The notes: generated from the sequence alone by a model not told the origin. A stretch of DNA of 39,767 nt from Lentisphaerota bacterium (GCA_015061665.1 SUWC01000023.1:1-39767), one strand, 5' to 3'; shown: positions 1 to 8,301, numbered from the stretch's first letter. A program made the numbers and translations.

Positions 1-1
1 G

Positions 2-95
2 GGCGCGCCCGTCTTTTTTGTGAGAGCCCTGCGGATTTCATCCACTATCGGAGCGTAGGCTCGATGCCTACTCACAAAAGATGATCGGGCGCGGC
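2..95. repeat. Imperfect long inverted repeat with internal hairpins
   Basis: Positions 14-24 (T-rich, ending GTGAG) pair with 71-81 (CTCACAAAAGA), and the flanking GC-rich blocks around 5-11 and 86-92 (GCGCCCG / CGGGCGC) extend the stem. The loop holds two smaller hairpins: GGAT-TTC-ATCC at 33-43 and GTAGGC-tcgat-GCCTAC at 55-71. A further hairpin, CCCTAG-tatgtc-CTAGGG, lies at 107-124. No convincing gene is seen in 1-328. The block may be the 3' region of an upstream transcript, a structured RNA or part of a repeat element cut by the window edge; the sequence does not decide. Confidence 0.45.
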
Positions 96-193
96 CGATT
101 TGTTGCCCCTAGTATGTCCTAGGGTCGCACTAGACGCGCCACGACCATTCGGATTGGACACTGCGCTGCTGGCTGCTGGTTGCTGAGACACAT

Positions 194-255
194 CCAACGC
201 ATTAAAAAACGATCCAGGGGCCCCGAAGGGGAAGGATCGGCTTTTAATGCGTTGG
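194..255. terminator. Probable bidirectional intrinsic terminator
   Basis: An inner stem, CGATCC (210-215) with GGATCG (234-239), encloses a CCCC-GAA-GGGG hairpin (221-231). It is flanked by an A-tract on the left and a T-tract on the right, so a U-tract follows the stem on both strands. An outer perfect 14-bp repeat (CCAACGCATTAAAA at 194-207, complement at 242-255) makes the whole unit a 62-nt hairpin. It would end a gene lying left of the window before the sdaA promoter. Confidence 0.5.
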
Positions 256-278
256 CCGTACTGATGCTGCGTTCGCAC

Positions 279-308
279 TTGCAGGCTGGTCGGGCCTTTT
301 GGTATAAT
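279..308 (+). promoter_or_regulatory. Promoter of sdaA
   Basis: TTGCAG at 279-284 and TATAAT at 303-308 are separated by 18 nt. TGG directly before the hexamer gives an extended -10 (TGnTATAAT). An AAGGAG ribosome site (317-322) lies 6 nt before the sdaA ATG at 329. Confidence 0.7.
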
Positions 309-328
309 TGGACTAAAAGGAGCGGCAT

Positions 329-1714
329 ATGGCCCACTGCATTACATCAAGCGTTCTCGACATTTTCAGGATCGGACCTGGTCCGTCGTCGTCGCACACG
401 ATCGGGCCGATGTGCGCGGCGCGCAACTTCATGTTGAACGCGGCGTCGATGGATCGCTCCAAGCTCTCAAGGGCGAAGCGCGTCGTCGTCGATCTGTATG
501 GTTCGCTTGCGCTCACGGGCAAGGGGCACGGAACCGACCGCGCGATTGCGGCGGGGCTTTTCGGACAGGAACCCGAGACGTGCGACATAGACTTCATGCA
601 TTCGCTCCTGCGCGATCCGAAGGTCGGGTACGACATACCTTTCGCCGACGGCAAGATACGGCTCGAGGCGTCCGCCATCGTCATGCACAGGCGCGAGCGC
701 AATCCATACCGCTTTGCAAACGCAATGAAGTTCACTGTCGCCGACGGCGAGGGCGCGTCGCTCTACGAGGAAGTCTGGTATTCCGTCGGAGGAGGCGCGA
801 TCGAGCGCGATTGCGGCGACGAGTCGGAAGGGGACTTCGCCCAGCCGTGCGAGGTGCCGTACCGCTACAGGGACTGGGGAACCTTCCTTCGGCTTTCGGG
901 CAAGTACGGGCTCTCGCCCGCGGAAATCGCGATTGAGAACGAAAAGGAGATCGCGGGCTGTACCGAGGAGGATGTTCGCGTGCGCATCCGCAGAATACTC
1001 GACGCGATGAATGATTCCGTTGAGCGCGGGCTTTCCGTCGTCGGCACGCTGCCCGGTCCGCTCCGCCTCGAGCGTCGCGCGGAACACGTCCGCAGGCTGG
1101 CGGACGATGCATCGGGGGAGTTCGGGCTCCTTGCGCGTCTTGACGCCTACGCGCTTGCGGCGGCGGAGGAAAACGCCGCCGGCAACCGAGTCGTCACCGC
1201 GCCGACGGGCGGCGCTTCTGGACTTTTCGCGGGTGTCGTCCATTTCCTTCGCAACGACAGGAACGTTCCGCAGGGAAAGCTCGAGGACGCGCTTCTTGTC
1301 GCGGGCGTGATCGGGACGATTGCGAAGAACAACGCGTCGATCTCGGGCGCGGAAGTCGGATGCCAGGGCGAGGTCGGCGTCGCGTCCTGCATGGCGGCGG
1401 CGATGATCGCGTGCACGGACGGACTCCTTCCCGAGCTCGTCGGAGTTGCGGCGGAGATCGCGATGGAGCATCACCTCGGCCTAACGTGCGATCCCGTCGA
1501 CGGCTATGTCCAGATTCCTTGTATTGAACGAAACGCCGTCGGCGCGTGCACGGCGTTCAACGCTGCGATGCTTGCGCGCCTTTCGACGCCAGGGAAGCAG
1601 AAGGTCACGCTCGACGAGGCTTTCGCTGCAATGCTTGAGACGGGGCGAGGGATGAACGCTAAGTTCCGCGAAACTGCCCTTGGCGGACTTGCCGCGTGCG
1701 CACTCTGCGACTAG
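329..1714 (+). CDS. sdaA: L-serine ammonia-lyase (iron-sulfur L-serine dehydratase, single chain)
   Basis: This cytosolic enzyme deaminates L-serine to pyruvate and ammonia. The 461-residue protein has the usual single-chain length. An N-terminal beta domain opens with the GPSSSHTIGP motif (residues 18-27), and the alpha domain carries APTGGASG (291-298). Cysteines C345 (VGCQGE), C387 (TCDP) and C398 (QIPCIERN) match the three ligands of the family's oxygen-sensitive [4Fe-4S] cluster. The start at 329 is supported by AAGGAG 6 nt upstream and a strong promoter. The gene stands alone, convergent with the tRNA-Arg gene downstream. No obvious intrinsic terminator follows it. Assignment is firm; in vivo role (serine catabolism) is inferred from the family. 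Confidence 0.95.
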   Translation: MAHCITSSVLDIFRIGPGPSSSHTIGPMCAARNFMLNAASMDRSKLSRAKRVVVDLYGSLALTGKGHGTDRAIAAGLFGQEPETCDIDFMHSLLRDPKVGYDIPFADGKIRLEASAIVMHRRERNPYRFANAMKFTVADGEGASLYEEVWYSVGGGAIERDCGDESEGDFAQPCEVPYRYRDWGTFLRLSGKYGLSPAEIAIENEKEIAGCTEEDVRVRIRRILDAMNDSVERGLSVVGTLPGPLRLERRAEHVRRLADDASGEFGLLARLDAYALAAAEENAAGNRVVTAPTGGASGLFAGVVHFLRNDRNVPQGKLEDALLVAGVIGTIAKNNASISGAEVGCQGEVGVASCMAAAMIACTDGLLPELVGVAAEIAMEHHLGLTCDPVDGYVQIPCIERNAVGACTAFNAAMLARLSTPGKQKVTLDEAFAAMLETGRGMNAKFRETALGGLAACALCD

Positions 1715-1735
1715 TGTGTTTCGCATCTAACGGAG

Positions 1736-1812
1736 TGGTGGGACTGGGGAGAATCGAACTCCCAACCTACGGTTTAGGAAACCGTCGCTCTGTCCAGTTG
1801 AGCTACAGTCCC
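1736..1812 (-). tRNA. tRNA-Arg (anticodon CCT)
   Basis: On the minus strand a 77-nt cloverleaf begins GGGACTG and ends CAGTCCC plus ACCA, so the 3' CCA is genome-encoded. The anticodon stem ACGGT/ACCGT encloses loop TTCCTAA, giving anticodon CCT (reads AGG). The T-loop TTCGATT is canonical. It has its own promoter just upstream on the minus strand. Confidence 0.95.
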
Positions 1813-1841
1813 GATATGCCCTAATCGGGAAAACGCAGTAA

Positions 1842-1871
1842 ATTTTACCATTTTTTGCCGTTCCAGGTCAA
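1842..1871 (-). promoter_or_regulatory. Promoter of tRNA-Arg (minus strand)
   Basis: Read on the minus strand, TTGACC (1871-1866) is followed after 18 nt by TAAAAT (1847-1842). TGG directly before the -10 makes it extended. Transcription should start near 1835, about 23 nt before the mature tRNA. Confidence 0.65.
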
Positions 1872-1926
1872 GTGCGAGTGTTGCCATAGCTAGTGGCGAC
1901 AAACATAGCGCTGAACGTCCCAAATA

Positions 1927-1935
1927 TGCTATAAT
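1927..1935 (+). promoter_or_regulatory. Extended -10 promoter before the vWA operon
   Basis: TGCTATAAT at 1927-1935 is a full extended -10 with no good -35. The predicted start near 1942-1943 coincides with an ATG at 1943. A second weaker candidate is TTGACA at 1989-1994 with TTAAAT at 2015-2020, spaced 20 nt, which is too wide to be convincing. TTGACA lies inside a small inverted repeat (GGCGG at 1983-1987, CCGCC at 1996-2000) that could be an operator. Confidence 0.5.
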
Positions 1936-1942
1936 CTACGGC

Positions 1943-2053
1943 ATGAGAAGAGGCCTTTGCGATTTCTTTACAAACGTTTTACGGCGGCTTGACAACCGCC
2001 GGGTGGGAATATGGTTAAATATTCACCGTCGAGGGCAATGGAGCCCGAGATGA
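1943..2053 (+). CDS. Candidate 36-aa leaderless leader peptide
   Basis: This ORF begins MRRGLCDFF and ends RGQWSPR, with about a quarter arginine. Its ATG lies 7 nt after a perfect extended -10, where transcription should start, so translation would be leaderless. Its TGA (2051-2053) overlaps an ATG at 2050 that is in frame with the vWA gene, giving an ATGA junction. That geometry suggests a coupled leader peptide, but 36 codons can occur by chance and no homologue is recognised. Low confidence. Confidence 0.25.
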   Translation: MRRGLCDFFTNVLRRLDNRRVGIWLNIHRRGQWSPR

Positions 2054-2073
2054 AAACGAAAGGACGGATGAAC

Positions 2074-3387
2074 ATGAAGAAATCTATATTCGCGCTTGCC
2101 GCTTTTGCGGCGGCAATGGTGGGCACGGCTTCGGCGGAGGTATCCTGCCGCGTCGAGCCGGACTATTCGGTTAGGCTCGCCGACAAGGCGGGCGAGGCGT
2201 ACGTGAAGGTCACGCTCGCGGCGGACAAGGTGGCCGCGGCGAACCGTCCCTCGGTGAACCTGGCTATCGTCCTCGACCGCTCAGGCTCGATGGGCGGCGA
2301 CAAGATCGTCAAGGCGAGGGAGGCGGCGTGCGAGGCGATAAGGCGGCTGGACCCGAAGGACATCGTGAGCGTCGTCGCGTACGACAACAGGAGCGAGGTC
2401 ATAGTCCCCGCGCAGTATGTTTCGGAGAAGGAGTCTCTCATCGCCCGGATAAACTCCATACAGGCGTGCGGAGGCACAGCTCTCTTCGACGGCGTCTCAG
2501 CGGGCGCGGCGGAACTCAGGAAGTTCAGGGGCAAGTGCGAGATCAGCCGCATACTGCTGCTCTCGGACGGACAGGCCAACATCGGCCCTTCGTCCGCCGA
2601 GGAGCTGGGACGCTACGGAGCGCTCCTCATGAAGGAGGGCGTGGCGGTTTCGACGGTAGGGCTCGGCGTCGACTACAACGAGGACCTGATGACGCGCCTC
2701 TCGCAGAAGTCGGACGGCAACAGCTACTTCGTCGAGAAGTCCGACGACCTGCCTCGCGTCTTCGCGAGCGAGCTAGGCGACGTGCTGTCCGTGGCCGCGA
2801 CCAAGGTGGCGCTAAAGGTCAGCTTCGGCGTCGGCTTCACGCCCGTCGAACTGATCGGACGCGACGGACGCATTCTCGACGGCATTGTGTCGATCGACCT
2901 CAACCAGCTCTATGGCGGACAGGAGAAGTACGTGATCGTCAAGTGCGACGCGGCCCCGGGCTCGGTCGGTTCCGCACGTGAGATCGCCAAGGCCGAGGTT
3001 GCGTACGTCGACCCGAAGGACGAGAGGCAGAAGACCGTCACAGGCGTTGGCACGGTCACATATTCCGCCGACGCAACCGCGGTGGCCGCAAGCGTGAACA
3101 AGAGCGTCGTGCGCGAACGCGCGCTGAACGAGAACGCCGTCCGCACAGAGGAGGCGCTGAGGCTCGCCGACCGCGGGGAGTTCAAGGCCGCGGAGGCGCT
3201 TATGCAGCGCAACTACACCAACTCAATGGAAATGCAGAAGGTAATCGGCAGGGACGCGGCGCTTGAGGCAGACGCGGAAGCGCAGATGAACTTCTCCGGC
3301 AGCATGAACGCGTCGTCCTATGACCGCAGGGGCCGCAAGCGCATGAAGACGCGCAGCTTCCAGCTCATGAACCAGCAGTCGAAATGA
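2074..3387 (+). CDS. Secreted von Willebrand factor type A domain protein
   Basis: The 437-residue product has a signal peptide (MKKS start, hydrophobic core, cleavage likely after TASA at about residue 21). A VWA domain follows at about 60-240 with the metal-ion MIDAS motif D68-R-S-G-S72, the downstream Thr in GGTALFDG and the Asp of LLLSDGQ. The C-terminal 150 residues are helical and unassigned, ending in a basic tail. Related proteins of the YfbK type bind partners through the metal site in the periplasm. The start is uncertain: ATGs at 2050, 2068 and 2074 are in frame. AAAGGA (2059-2064) best fits 2074, while GGAG at 2040-2043 would fit 2050. The stop overlaps the histidine kinase start (ATGA), so the two are probably coupled. 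The ligand is unknown. Confidence 0.85.
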   Translation: MKKSIFALAAFAAAMVGTASAEVSCRVEPDYSVRLADKAGEAYVKVTLAADKVAAANRPSVNLAIVLDRSGSMGGDKIVKAREAACEAIRRLDPKDIVSVVAYDNRSEVIVPAQYVSEKESLIARINSIQACGGTALFDGVSAGAAELRKFRGKCEISRILLLSDGQANIGPSSAEELGRYGALLMKEGVAVSTVGLGVDYNEDLMTRLSQKSDGNSYFVEKSDDLPRVFASELGDVLSVAATKVALKVSFGVGFTPVELIGRDGRILDGIVSIDLNQLYGGQEKYVIVKCDAAPGSVGSAREIAKAEVAYVDPKDERQKTVTGVGTVTYSADATAVAASVNKSVVRERALNENAVRTEEALRLADRGEFKAAEALMQRNYTNSMEMQKVIGRDAALEADAEAQMNFSGSMNASSYDRRGRKRMKTRSFQLMNQQSK

Positions 3388-4892
3388 AACGCCGCTGGCA
3401 CATCCCGGTCGCCGTTGCGACGCTTCTGGCATCCTCGCTCGTGTTCGCATGGGTGGTGGCCGGGATGATTGCCGGCGACCTCGCGGCGATGTCCGCCCAG
3501 GCCGCGAGAAAGGACGCCGCGCTTGCCGAAAGGCGCGTTTCGCTCGGCCTCGCCGCGTGCGTGGAGCGGGCGAAGCACGCGGCGGAGACCGCCGTGGCGT
3601 CCGTTCTGTCGAATCCGACGGACGCCGCGCTCGCCGAGATTTCCCGTCGTGAGCCGTTCGTTAGGAACGCGTTTCGCTGGGTCGCGGGACGCGGCGTCGT
3701 CTTCCCGGTCGAACGCGGGGCGACGCAGGAGGAGCGTCGTTTCCTCGGCAGGTACGTGACGCTTTTCGAAGAAGGGTTCAGGGAGCCTGCAAAGGACTTC
3801 ACCTGGATGTCTTGGTTCGAAGGCGACCGGCTTTCCTTCGTCGGATGGCGCAGGGCAGAGGACGGAAGCATAGTAGGCGCCGAGCTGGAGACGGTCGCGT
3901 TCCTCGCCGAGTTTCCGTCCGTTCTTGCCGATGCAGCGGGCGATGGGTTCGTCATCGAGGTTAGGGATGGTTCAGGAAAGGCTTTGTTCAAGACGGGCGC
4001 TACGCCGGAGAAAGCTCCGCCCGACGAGGTGTTCCCGCTTTCACCGGTGCTTCCGCACCGCACCCTTGCGCTGTGGCGCGTGGGCGCGTACGACATCGCT
4101 GCGGACGGAATCGGCGTGCAGCTGCTCGCGGCGTCCGTAGGATGCGTGATATTCCTGCTCTTCGCGGCAGGTGTCGTTGTCCTTTTCACTGAAGCTCGGC
4201 GCGAACGGCGCGAGTCGGAGCGGAAGACGTCGTTCGTCTCGAACGTCTCGCACGAGCTCAAGACGCCGCTTACGTCGATACGCCTCTGCGCGGAAATGCT
4301 TTCGGAGGGACGAGCGAAGGACGACGCGGCGAAGGCGCGGTATCTCGGCGTCATAACGAAGGAGTCGGAGCGCCTGACGCGGCTTGTTGACAACGTCCTT
4401 GACTTCGGACGGCTTGAGCAGAACAGGCGCAAGTACGATTTCGTCGACGTCGATCTGCGCGATGTTGTGCGCGACGCCGCGGAGTCCCAGCGCTCGCGCG
4501 TGGAGTCCGCTGGCATGGTGCTCGCAGTCGAAACCGCCGCGGAGCCCGCTGTGCGACGCATCGACCGCGACGCAGTGAGCCAGATTGTCCTCAATCTGAT
4601 CGACAACGCAGTCAAATACGCAGCGGAGGGCAGGCGGCTCGACGTGAAGGTCGATTCGCAAGGCGCAGTCACAGTCGCGGACCGCGGTCCGGGCGTGCCA
4701 AGGCGCGACAGGGAGCGAGTGTTCGACCGCTTCTACAGGTGCGACGATTCGCTCGCCGCCAAGTCGTCCGGCAGCGGCCTCGGACTCTCCATCGCGCGCA
4801 GGCTCGCGGAGGGCATGGGCGGCACGCTCGTCTGCGCGGAGCGCGATGGAGGTGGCGCGGAATTCGTTCTCACGTTCGGAGGAGGCAAATGA
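3384..4892 (+). CDS. Membrane sensor histidine kinase
   Basis: This 502-residue kinase has a first membrane helix at about 9-31 and a sensor region at about 32-245 with no recognised fold. A second helix follows at about 247-269. The HisKA dimerisation domain carries phospho-acceptor H290 in VSHELKTPLTS, and the C-terminal HATPase domain shows the N-box (NLIDNAVKYA), G1 (DRGPGVP), F-box (VFDRFYR) and G2 (GSGLGLSI). It should autophosphorylate and pass phosphate to the response regulator encoded next. The start overlaps the vWA stop and the stop overlaps the regulator start, both as ATGA, so the three genes form one operon. The secreted vWA protein may supply or modulate the signal; that is inference. 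Confidence 0.93.
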   Translation: MKRRWHIPVAVATLLASSLVFAWVVAGMIAGDLAAMSAQAARKDAALAERRVSLGLAACVERAKHAAETAVASVLSNPTDAALAEISRREPFVRNAFRWVAGRGVVFPVERGATQEERRFLGRYVTLFEEGFREPAKDFTWMSWFEGDRLSFVGWRRAEDGSIVGAELETVAFLAEFPSVLADAAGDGFVIEVRDGSGKALFKTGATPEKAPPDEVFPLSPVLPHRTLALWRVGAYDIAADGIGVQLLAASVGCVIFLLFAAGVVVLFTEARRERRESERKTSFVSNVSHELKTPLTSIRLCAEMLSEGRAKDDAAKARYLGVITKESERLTRLVDNVLDFGRLEQNRRKYDFVDVDLRDVVRDAAESQRSRVESAGMVLAVETAAEPAVRRIDRDAVSQIVLNLIDNAVKYAAEGRRLDVKVDSQGAVTVADRGPGVPRRDRERVFDRFYRCDDSLAAKSSGSGLGLSIARRLAEGMGGTLVCAERDGGGAEFVLTFGGGK

Positions 4893-5584
4893 AGAGAATA
4901 CTTGTCGCGGAAGACGATGCGGACATACGCGAGACGCTGAAGGACCTGCTCTCGGGCGAGGGCTATGCGGTTGAGACAGCGGCGGACGGCGTTGCTGCTG
5001 TCGCCGCATGGAAGGGCTCGCAGGAGCCGTTCGACCTTGTCGTGCTTGATGTCATGATGCCTGGCAAGAGCGGATACGACGTATGCCGCGAGATGCGCGC
5101 AGCGGGAAGCCGCGTTGCCGTGCTCATGCTGTCCGCCAAGAGCGAGGAGATAGACAAGGTCGTCGGACTGGAGCTCGGGGCGGACGACTATGTGACGAAG
5201 CCGTTCGGGGTCCGCGAGCTGCTGGCGCGTGTTTCCGCCGCTCTGCGCCGCGCGGAGCTTTCCTCTTCGCCGAAAGCCGATGCCGCAGCGGACTTCGGTT
5301 TCTGCGGGGCGACTGCAAGCGTGAGGCGCTACAGGCTCGAGCGCGGCGACAGGTACGCACCGCTGACCGAGATCGAGATGAAGCTCGCCAGGCTTTTCGC
5401 CGCGCATCCGGGCGAGGTGCTTGCGCGCGACAGGATGCTCAACGAAGTGTGGGGAGTGAACTACCTCGGCACCACCCGCACACTCGACCAGCATGTCGCG
5501 AACCTGCGGCGCAAGGTCGGGGAGGTCGGAGGCGATGCATCGGCCATCCGGACCATCCACGGCGTAGGCTACAGCTGTGCTTGA
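4889..5584 (+). CDS. OmpR/PhoB-family response regulator
   Basis: The 231-residue protein has a receiver domain (1-120) with the acidic pocket (E8-D9-D10), phospho-acceptor D54 in VVLDVMMPG and the conserved Lys of TKPFG. It is followed by a winged-helix DNA-binding domain containing LTEIEMKLARL and LDQHVANLRRKV, ending in IRTIHGVGYSC. It is the cognate partner of the kinase encoded immediately upstream. The start at 4889 has GGAGG 4 nt upstream and overlaps the kinase stop. Target genes are unknown; no repeated binding site was identified in the window. Confidence 0.94.
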   Translation: MKRILVAEDDADIRETLKDLLSGEGYAVETAADGVAAVAAWKGSQEPFDLVVLDVMMPGKSGYDVCREMRAAGSRVAVLMLSAKSEEIDKVVGLELGADDYVTKPFGVRELLARVSAALRRAELSSSPKADAAADFGFCGATASVRRYRLERGDRYAPLTEIEMKLARLFAAHPGEVLARDRMLNEVWGVNYLGTTRTLDQHVANLRRKVGEVGGDASAIRTIHGVGYSCA

Positions 5585-5650
5585 TATGGTCGGGCAGACG
5601 CCTTCACCATGGTGCGACTGTCGCTTGGCTGCCGCGTGGGTCCCAATTTA

Positions 5651-5659
5651 TGGTATAAT
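5651..5659 (+). promoter_or_regulatory. Extended -10 promoter of icd (leaderless start)
   Basis: TGGTATAAT at 5651-5659 is a perfect extended -10. Only 8 nt separate it from the icd ATG at 5668, so the predicted transcription start falls on or next to the A of ATG. There is no Shine-Dalgarno sequence in the gap. Confidence 0.65.
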
Positions 5660-5667
5660 ACTACCTT

Positions 5668-6891
5668 ATGAGCGAAAAGATTACAATGCAGGGCGGGAAG
5701 CTGAATGTTCCCGCGAACCCCGTGATCCCGTACATCGAGGGAGACGGAACCGGCCCCGATATCACCAGGGCCGCGATGACTGTTTGGAACGCCGCGGTCG
5801 AGAAGGCCTACGGCGGCGCGCGCAAGATCGAGTGGAAGGAAGTTCTTGCGGGCGAGAAGGCGTTCAAGGCGACGGGCGAGTGGCTTCCGCAGGCGACGCT
5901 CGACGCGTGCCGCGAGAACCTCGTCTCGATCAAGGGTCCGCTCACCACGCCCGTCGGCGGCGGAATCCGCTCCATCAACGTCGCGATGCGCCAGGAGCTC
6001 GACCTCTACGTGTGCCTCAGGCCCGTCAGGTGGTTCAAGGGCGTGCCTTCCCCTGTGAAGCGTCCGGAGCTTACGGACATGGTGATCTTCCGCGAGAACA
6101 CGGAGGACATCTACGCCGGCATCGAGTGGATGAACGGAACCCCCGAGGTTGAGAAGGTCAAGGCGTTCCTCCTTGGCGAGATGGGCGTGAAGAAAATCCG
6201 CTTCCCGAAGACGGCGTCCATCGGCATCAAGCCGGTCTCCCTTGAGGGCACGGAGCGCCTCGTGAAGGCCGCGCTTGACTATGCGATCGACAACGACCGC
6301 AAGTCGGTGACGCTTGTCCACAAGGGCAACATCCAGAAGTTCACCGAGGGCGCGTTCCGCGACTGGGGCTACAAGCTCGCGCAGCGCGAATACGGCGCGA
6401 CGCTGATCGACAAGGGACCGTGGTGCGAGTTCAGGAATCCGAAGACCGGGCGCATGATCACGGTCAAGGACTGCATCTGCGACGCGTTCCTGCAGCAGAT
6501 CCTCACGCGTCCGGCGGAGTACGACGTGATCGCGACCTTGAACCTCAACGGCGACTACGTGTCGGACGCGCTCGCCGCTACGGTCGGCGGAATCGGCATC
6601 GCGCCTGGCGCGAACATCAACTACCAGACGGGCGTCGCCGTATTCGAGGCCACGCACGGCACGGCGCCGAAGTACGCCGGGCTCGACAAGGTCAACCCCG
6701 GCTCGCTCATCCTCTCCGGAGAGATGATGCTGCGCTACATGGGGTGGACCGAGGCCGCGGACCTCATCATCGCCGCTATGGACAAGGTAATCGCCGCGAA
6801 GACGGTCACCTACGACTTCGCGCGCCAGATGGAGGGCGCGACGGAGGTCAAGTGCTCGGAATTCGGCGCCGCGCTGGCGGCTGCGATGTGA
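5668..6891 (+). CDS. icd: NADP-dependent isocitrate dehydrogenase
   Basis: This enzyme decarboxylates isocitrate to 2-oxoglutarate in the citric acid cycle, reducing NADP. The 407-residue protein aligns by eye along its whole length with the E. coli type: PYIEGDG near the N-terminus, the substrate loop [16 protein letters not shown] (its Ser is the regulatory phosphorylation site in E. coli), [14 protein letters not shown], and the cofactor segment [17 protein letters not shown]. In that segment the Lys-Tyr pair and downstream Val indicate NADP rather than NAD. The start is fixed by the family N-terminus (GGKLNVP a few residues in). The message looks leaderless. A GC-rich hairpin overlaps the stop codon. 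Confidence 0.97.
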   Translation: MSEKITMQGGKLNVPANPVIPYIEGDGTGPDITRAAMTVWNAAVEKAYGGARKIEWKEVLAGEKAFKATGEWLPQATLDACRENLVSIKGPLTTPVGGGIRSINVAMRQELDLYVCLRPVRWFKGVPSPVKRPELTDMVIFRENTEDIYAGIEWMNGTPEVEKVKAFLLGEMGVKKIRFPKTASIGIKPVSLEGTERLVKAALDYAIDNDRKSVTLVHKGNIQKFTEGAFRDWGYKLAQREYGATLIDKGPWCEFRNPKTGRMITVKDCICDAFLQQILTRPAEYDVIATLNLNGDYVSDALAATVGGIGIAPGANINYQTGVAVFEATHGTAPKYAGLDKVNPGSLILSGEMMLRYMGWTEAADLIIAAMDKVIAAKTVTYDFARQMEGATEVKCSEFGAALAAAM

Positions 6892-6907
6892 GGCGATGAT
6901 GCGCCTC
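6890..6907 (+). terminator. Hairpin at the icd 3' end, possible weak terminator
   Basis: GAGGCG (6890-6895) pairs perfectly with CGCCTC (6902-6907) around a 6-nt loop. The stem overlaps the icd stop codon and sits just before the next promoter. No T-tract follows, so termination is uncertain. Confidence 0.35.
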
Positions 6908-6911
6908 CGCA

Positions 6912-6940
6912 TTGACTAGTGGCGTCCATTTCGCTATAAT
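6912..6940 (+). promoter_or_regulatory. Promoter of the MFS-galactokinase operon
   Basis: TTGACT (6912-6917) and TATAAT (6935-6940) are separated by the ideal 17 nt. The leader carries an AAAAAGGAG ribosome site ending at 6965, 10 nt before the ATG at 6976. Confidence 0.8.
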
Positions 6941-6975
6941 AGAACCTATAAACTTAAAAAAGGAGAAACTCCGGT

Positions 6976-8301
6976 ATGCAAACGCAGGACCAGAAGGGCA
7001 CAAATTGGGTTGCCGTCATCACGATGATGTTCATCTACGGCATGATTTCGTTCGTCACGAATCTTGCCGCGCCTATGGGCAACGTCTGGAAGTACCAGCC
7101 CGGCATCGAGGGCTCCAACATGCTCGGCATGATGGGCAACATGATGAACTTCCTCGCCTACCTCTTCATGGGCATTCCTGCGGGCAAGATGCTGACGAAG
7201 TGCGGCTACAAGAAGACGGCTATGATCGGCATCGCGACGGGCTTCGTCGGTGTCCTCATCCAGTTCCTCTCCGGCAAGGTCCCCGGCACGGCCGAGTCGA
7301 TGGTCGGTCCGTTCTGCGTATACCTCCTGGGCGCGTTCGTGTGCGGCTTCTCGGTCTGCATGCTGAACATGGTCGTCAACCCGATGCTGAACCTCCTGGG
7401 CGGCGGCGGAAACCGCGGCAACCAGCTGAACCTCATCGGCACGACCTTCAACTCCGTCTGCGGAACGGCGACGCCCGTTCTCGTCGGCGCGCTCATCGGC
7501 GAGGTCTCCAAGGCGACCAAGGTCGCTGACGTGAACCTCGTGATGTACATCGCGCTTGCGGTGTTCGCGGCGGCGTTCGTCGTCCTCTCCTTCATCCCGA
7601 TTGCGAACCCCGACGAGGGCACCACGTCCGAGAACGTCCCCGTCCTCTCGCCGCTCAGGTTCCGCCACTGCCTCCTCGGCGTCATCGCGATCTTCATGTA
7701 CGTCGGCATCGAGATCGGCATCCCCGGCACGATGAATCTCTGGCTTTCCGCCCAGGACGGCCCGCTCGTCAAGGCAGGCGTCCAGAACGCCGCCACGATT
7801 GCCGGCATGGTCGCCGGCACCTACTGGTTCCTCATGCTTATCGGGCGTTCCGTCGGCGCGTTCATCGGCGGCAAGATCTCCAGCCGCATCCTCATGAGCG
7901 TAACGACATTCGTCGCAATGCTCCTCATCGTCGTCGGCGTATTCATCCCCGACACCTCCACGACGTCCATGCCCGTGTTCACCGGAAAGGCCTTCGTGAT
8001 GGCCAAGGTTCCGGTTACGGCGCTTCTCTTCGCGCTCTGCGGCCTTTGCACCTCGATCATGTGGCCGTCCACCTTCAACCTCGCGACCGAGAAGCTCGGC
8101 AAGTACACGGCGGCGGCGTCTGGCCTCTTCATGGTCATGGTCGTCGGCGGAGGCGTTCTCCCGCTCGTCCAGAACTTCATCGCGGACAAGGCCGGCTTCA
8201 TGGTCGCCTACATCGTCCCGATTCTTGCCCTCGCCTACATGTTCCTCTACTCGGCCTTCTTCTCGAAGCCGCCGAAGGACATCGACGAACTGGTCAAGTA
8301 A
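6976..8301 (+). CDS. MFS sugar permease (FucP/FHS-like)
   Basis: The 441-residue protein is very hydrophobic, with about 12 predicted membrane helices. The MFS loop-2/3 region reads MGIPAGKMLTKCGYKKTAMIG, the pattern of the fucose/glucose/galactose-proton symporter group. It should import a monosaccharide across the inner membrane with protons. The galactokinase-like gene 36 bp downstream, under the same promoter, suggests that the imported sugar is the kinase substrate. The exact sugar is not readable from the sequence, and the altered sugar-binding motif of the kinase advises against assuming galactose. Confidence 0.85.
   Translation: MQTQDQKGTNWVAVITMMFIYGMISFVTNLAAPMGNVWKYQPGIEGSNMLGMMGNMMNFLAYLFMGIPAGKMLTKCGYKKTAMIGIATGFVGVLIQFLSGKVPGTAESMVGPFCVYLLGAFVCGFSVCMLNMVVNPMLNLLGGGGNRGNQLNLIGTTFNSVCGTATPVLVGALIGEVSKATKVADVNLVMYIALAVFAAAFVVLSFIPIANPDEGTTSENVPVLSPLRFRHCLLGVIAIFMYVGIEIGIPGTMNLWLSAQDGPLVKAGVQNAATIAGMVAGTYWFLMLIGRSVGAFIGGKISSRILMSVTTFVAMLLIVVGVFIPDTSTTSMPVFTGKAFVMAKVPVTALLFALCGLCTSIMWPSTFNLATEKLGKYTAAASGLFMVMVVGGGVLPLVQNFIADKAGFMVAYIVPILALAYMFLYSAFFSKPPKDIDELVK

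Noticed and set aside
1-20. GGGCGCGCCC followed by T-tract as an intrinsic terminator
   Set aside because: The palindrome has no loop and is cut by the window edge; its pairing with 86-95 explains it better.
1989-2020. TTGACA / TTAAAT as the main vWA operon promoter
   Set aside because: The spacing of 20 nt is too wide; the extended -10 at 1927-1935 is better, though this one is kept as a possible second site.
5569-6912. A 447-codon minus-strand frame opposite icd
   Set aside because: Antisense shadow of a clear isocitrate dehydrogenase; composition is Arg/Asp/Leu-rich nonsense.
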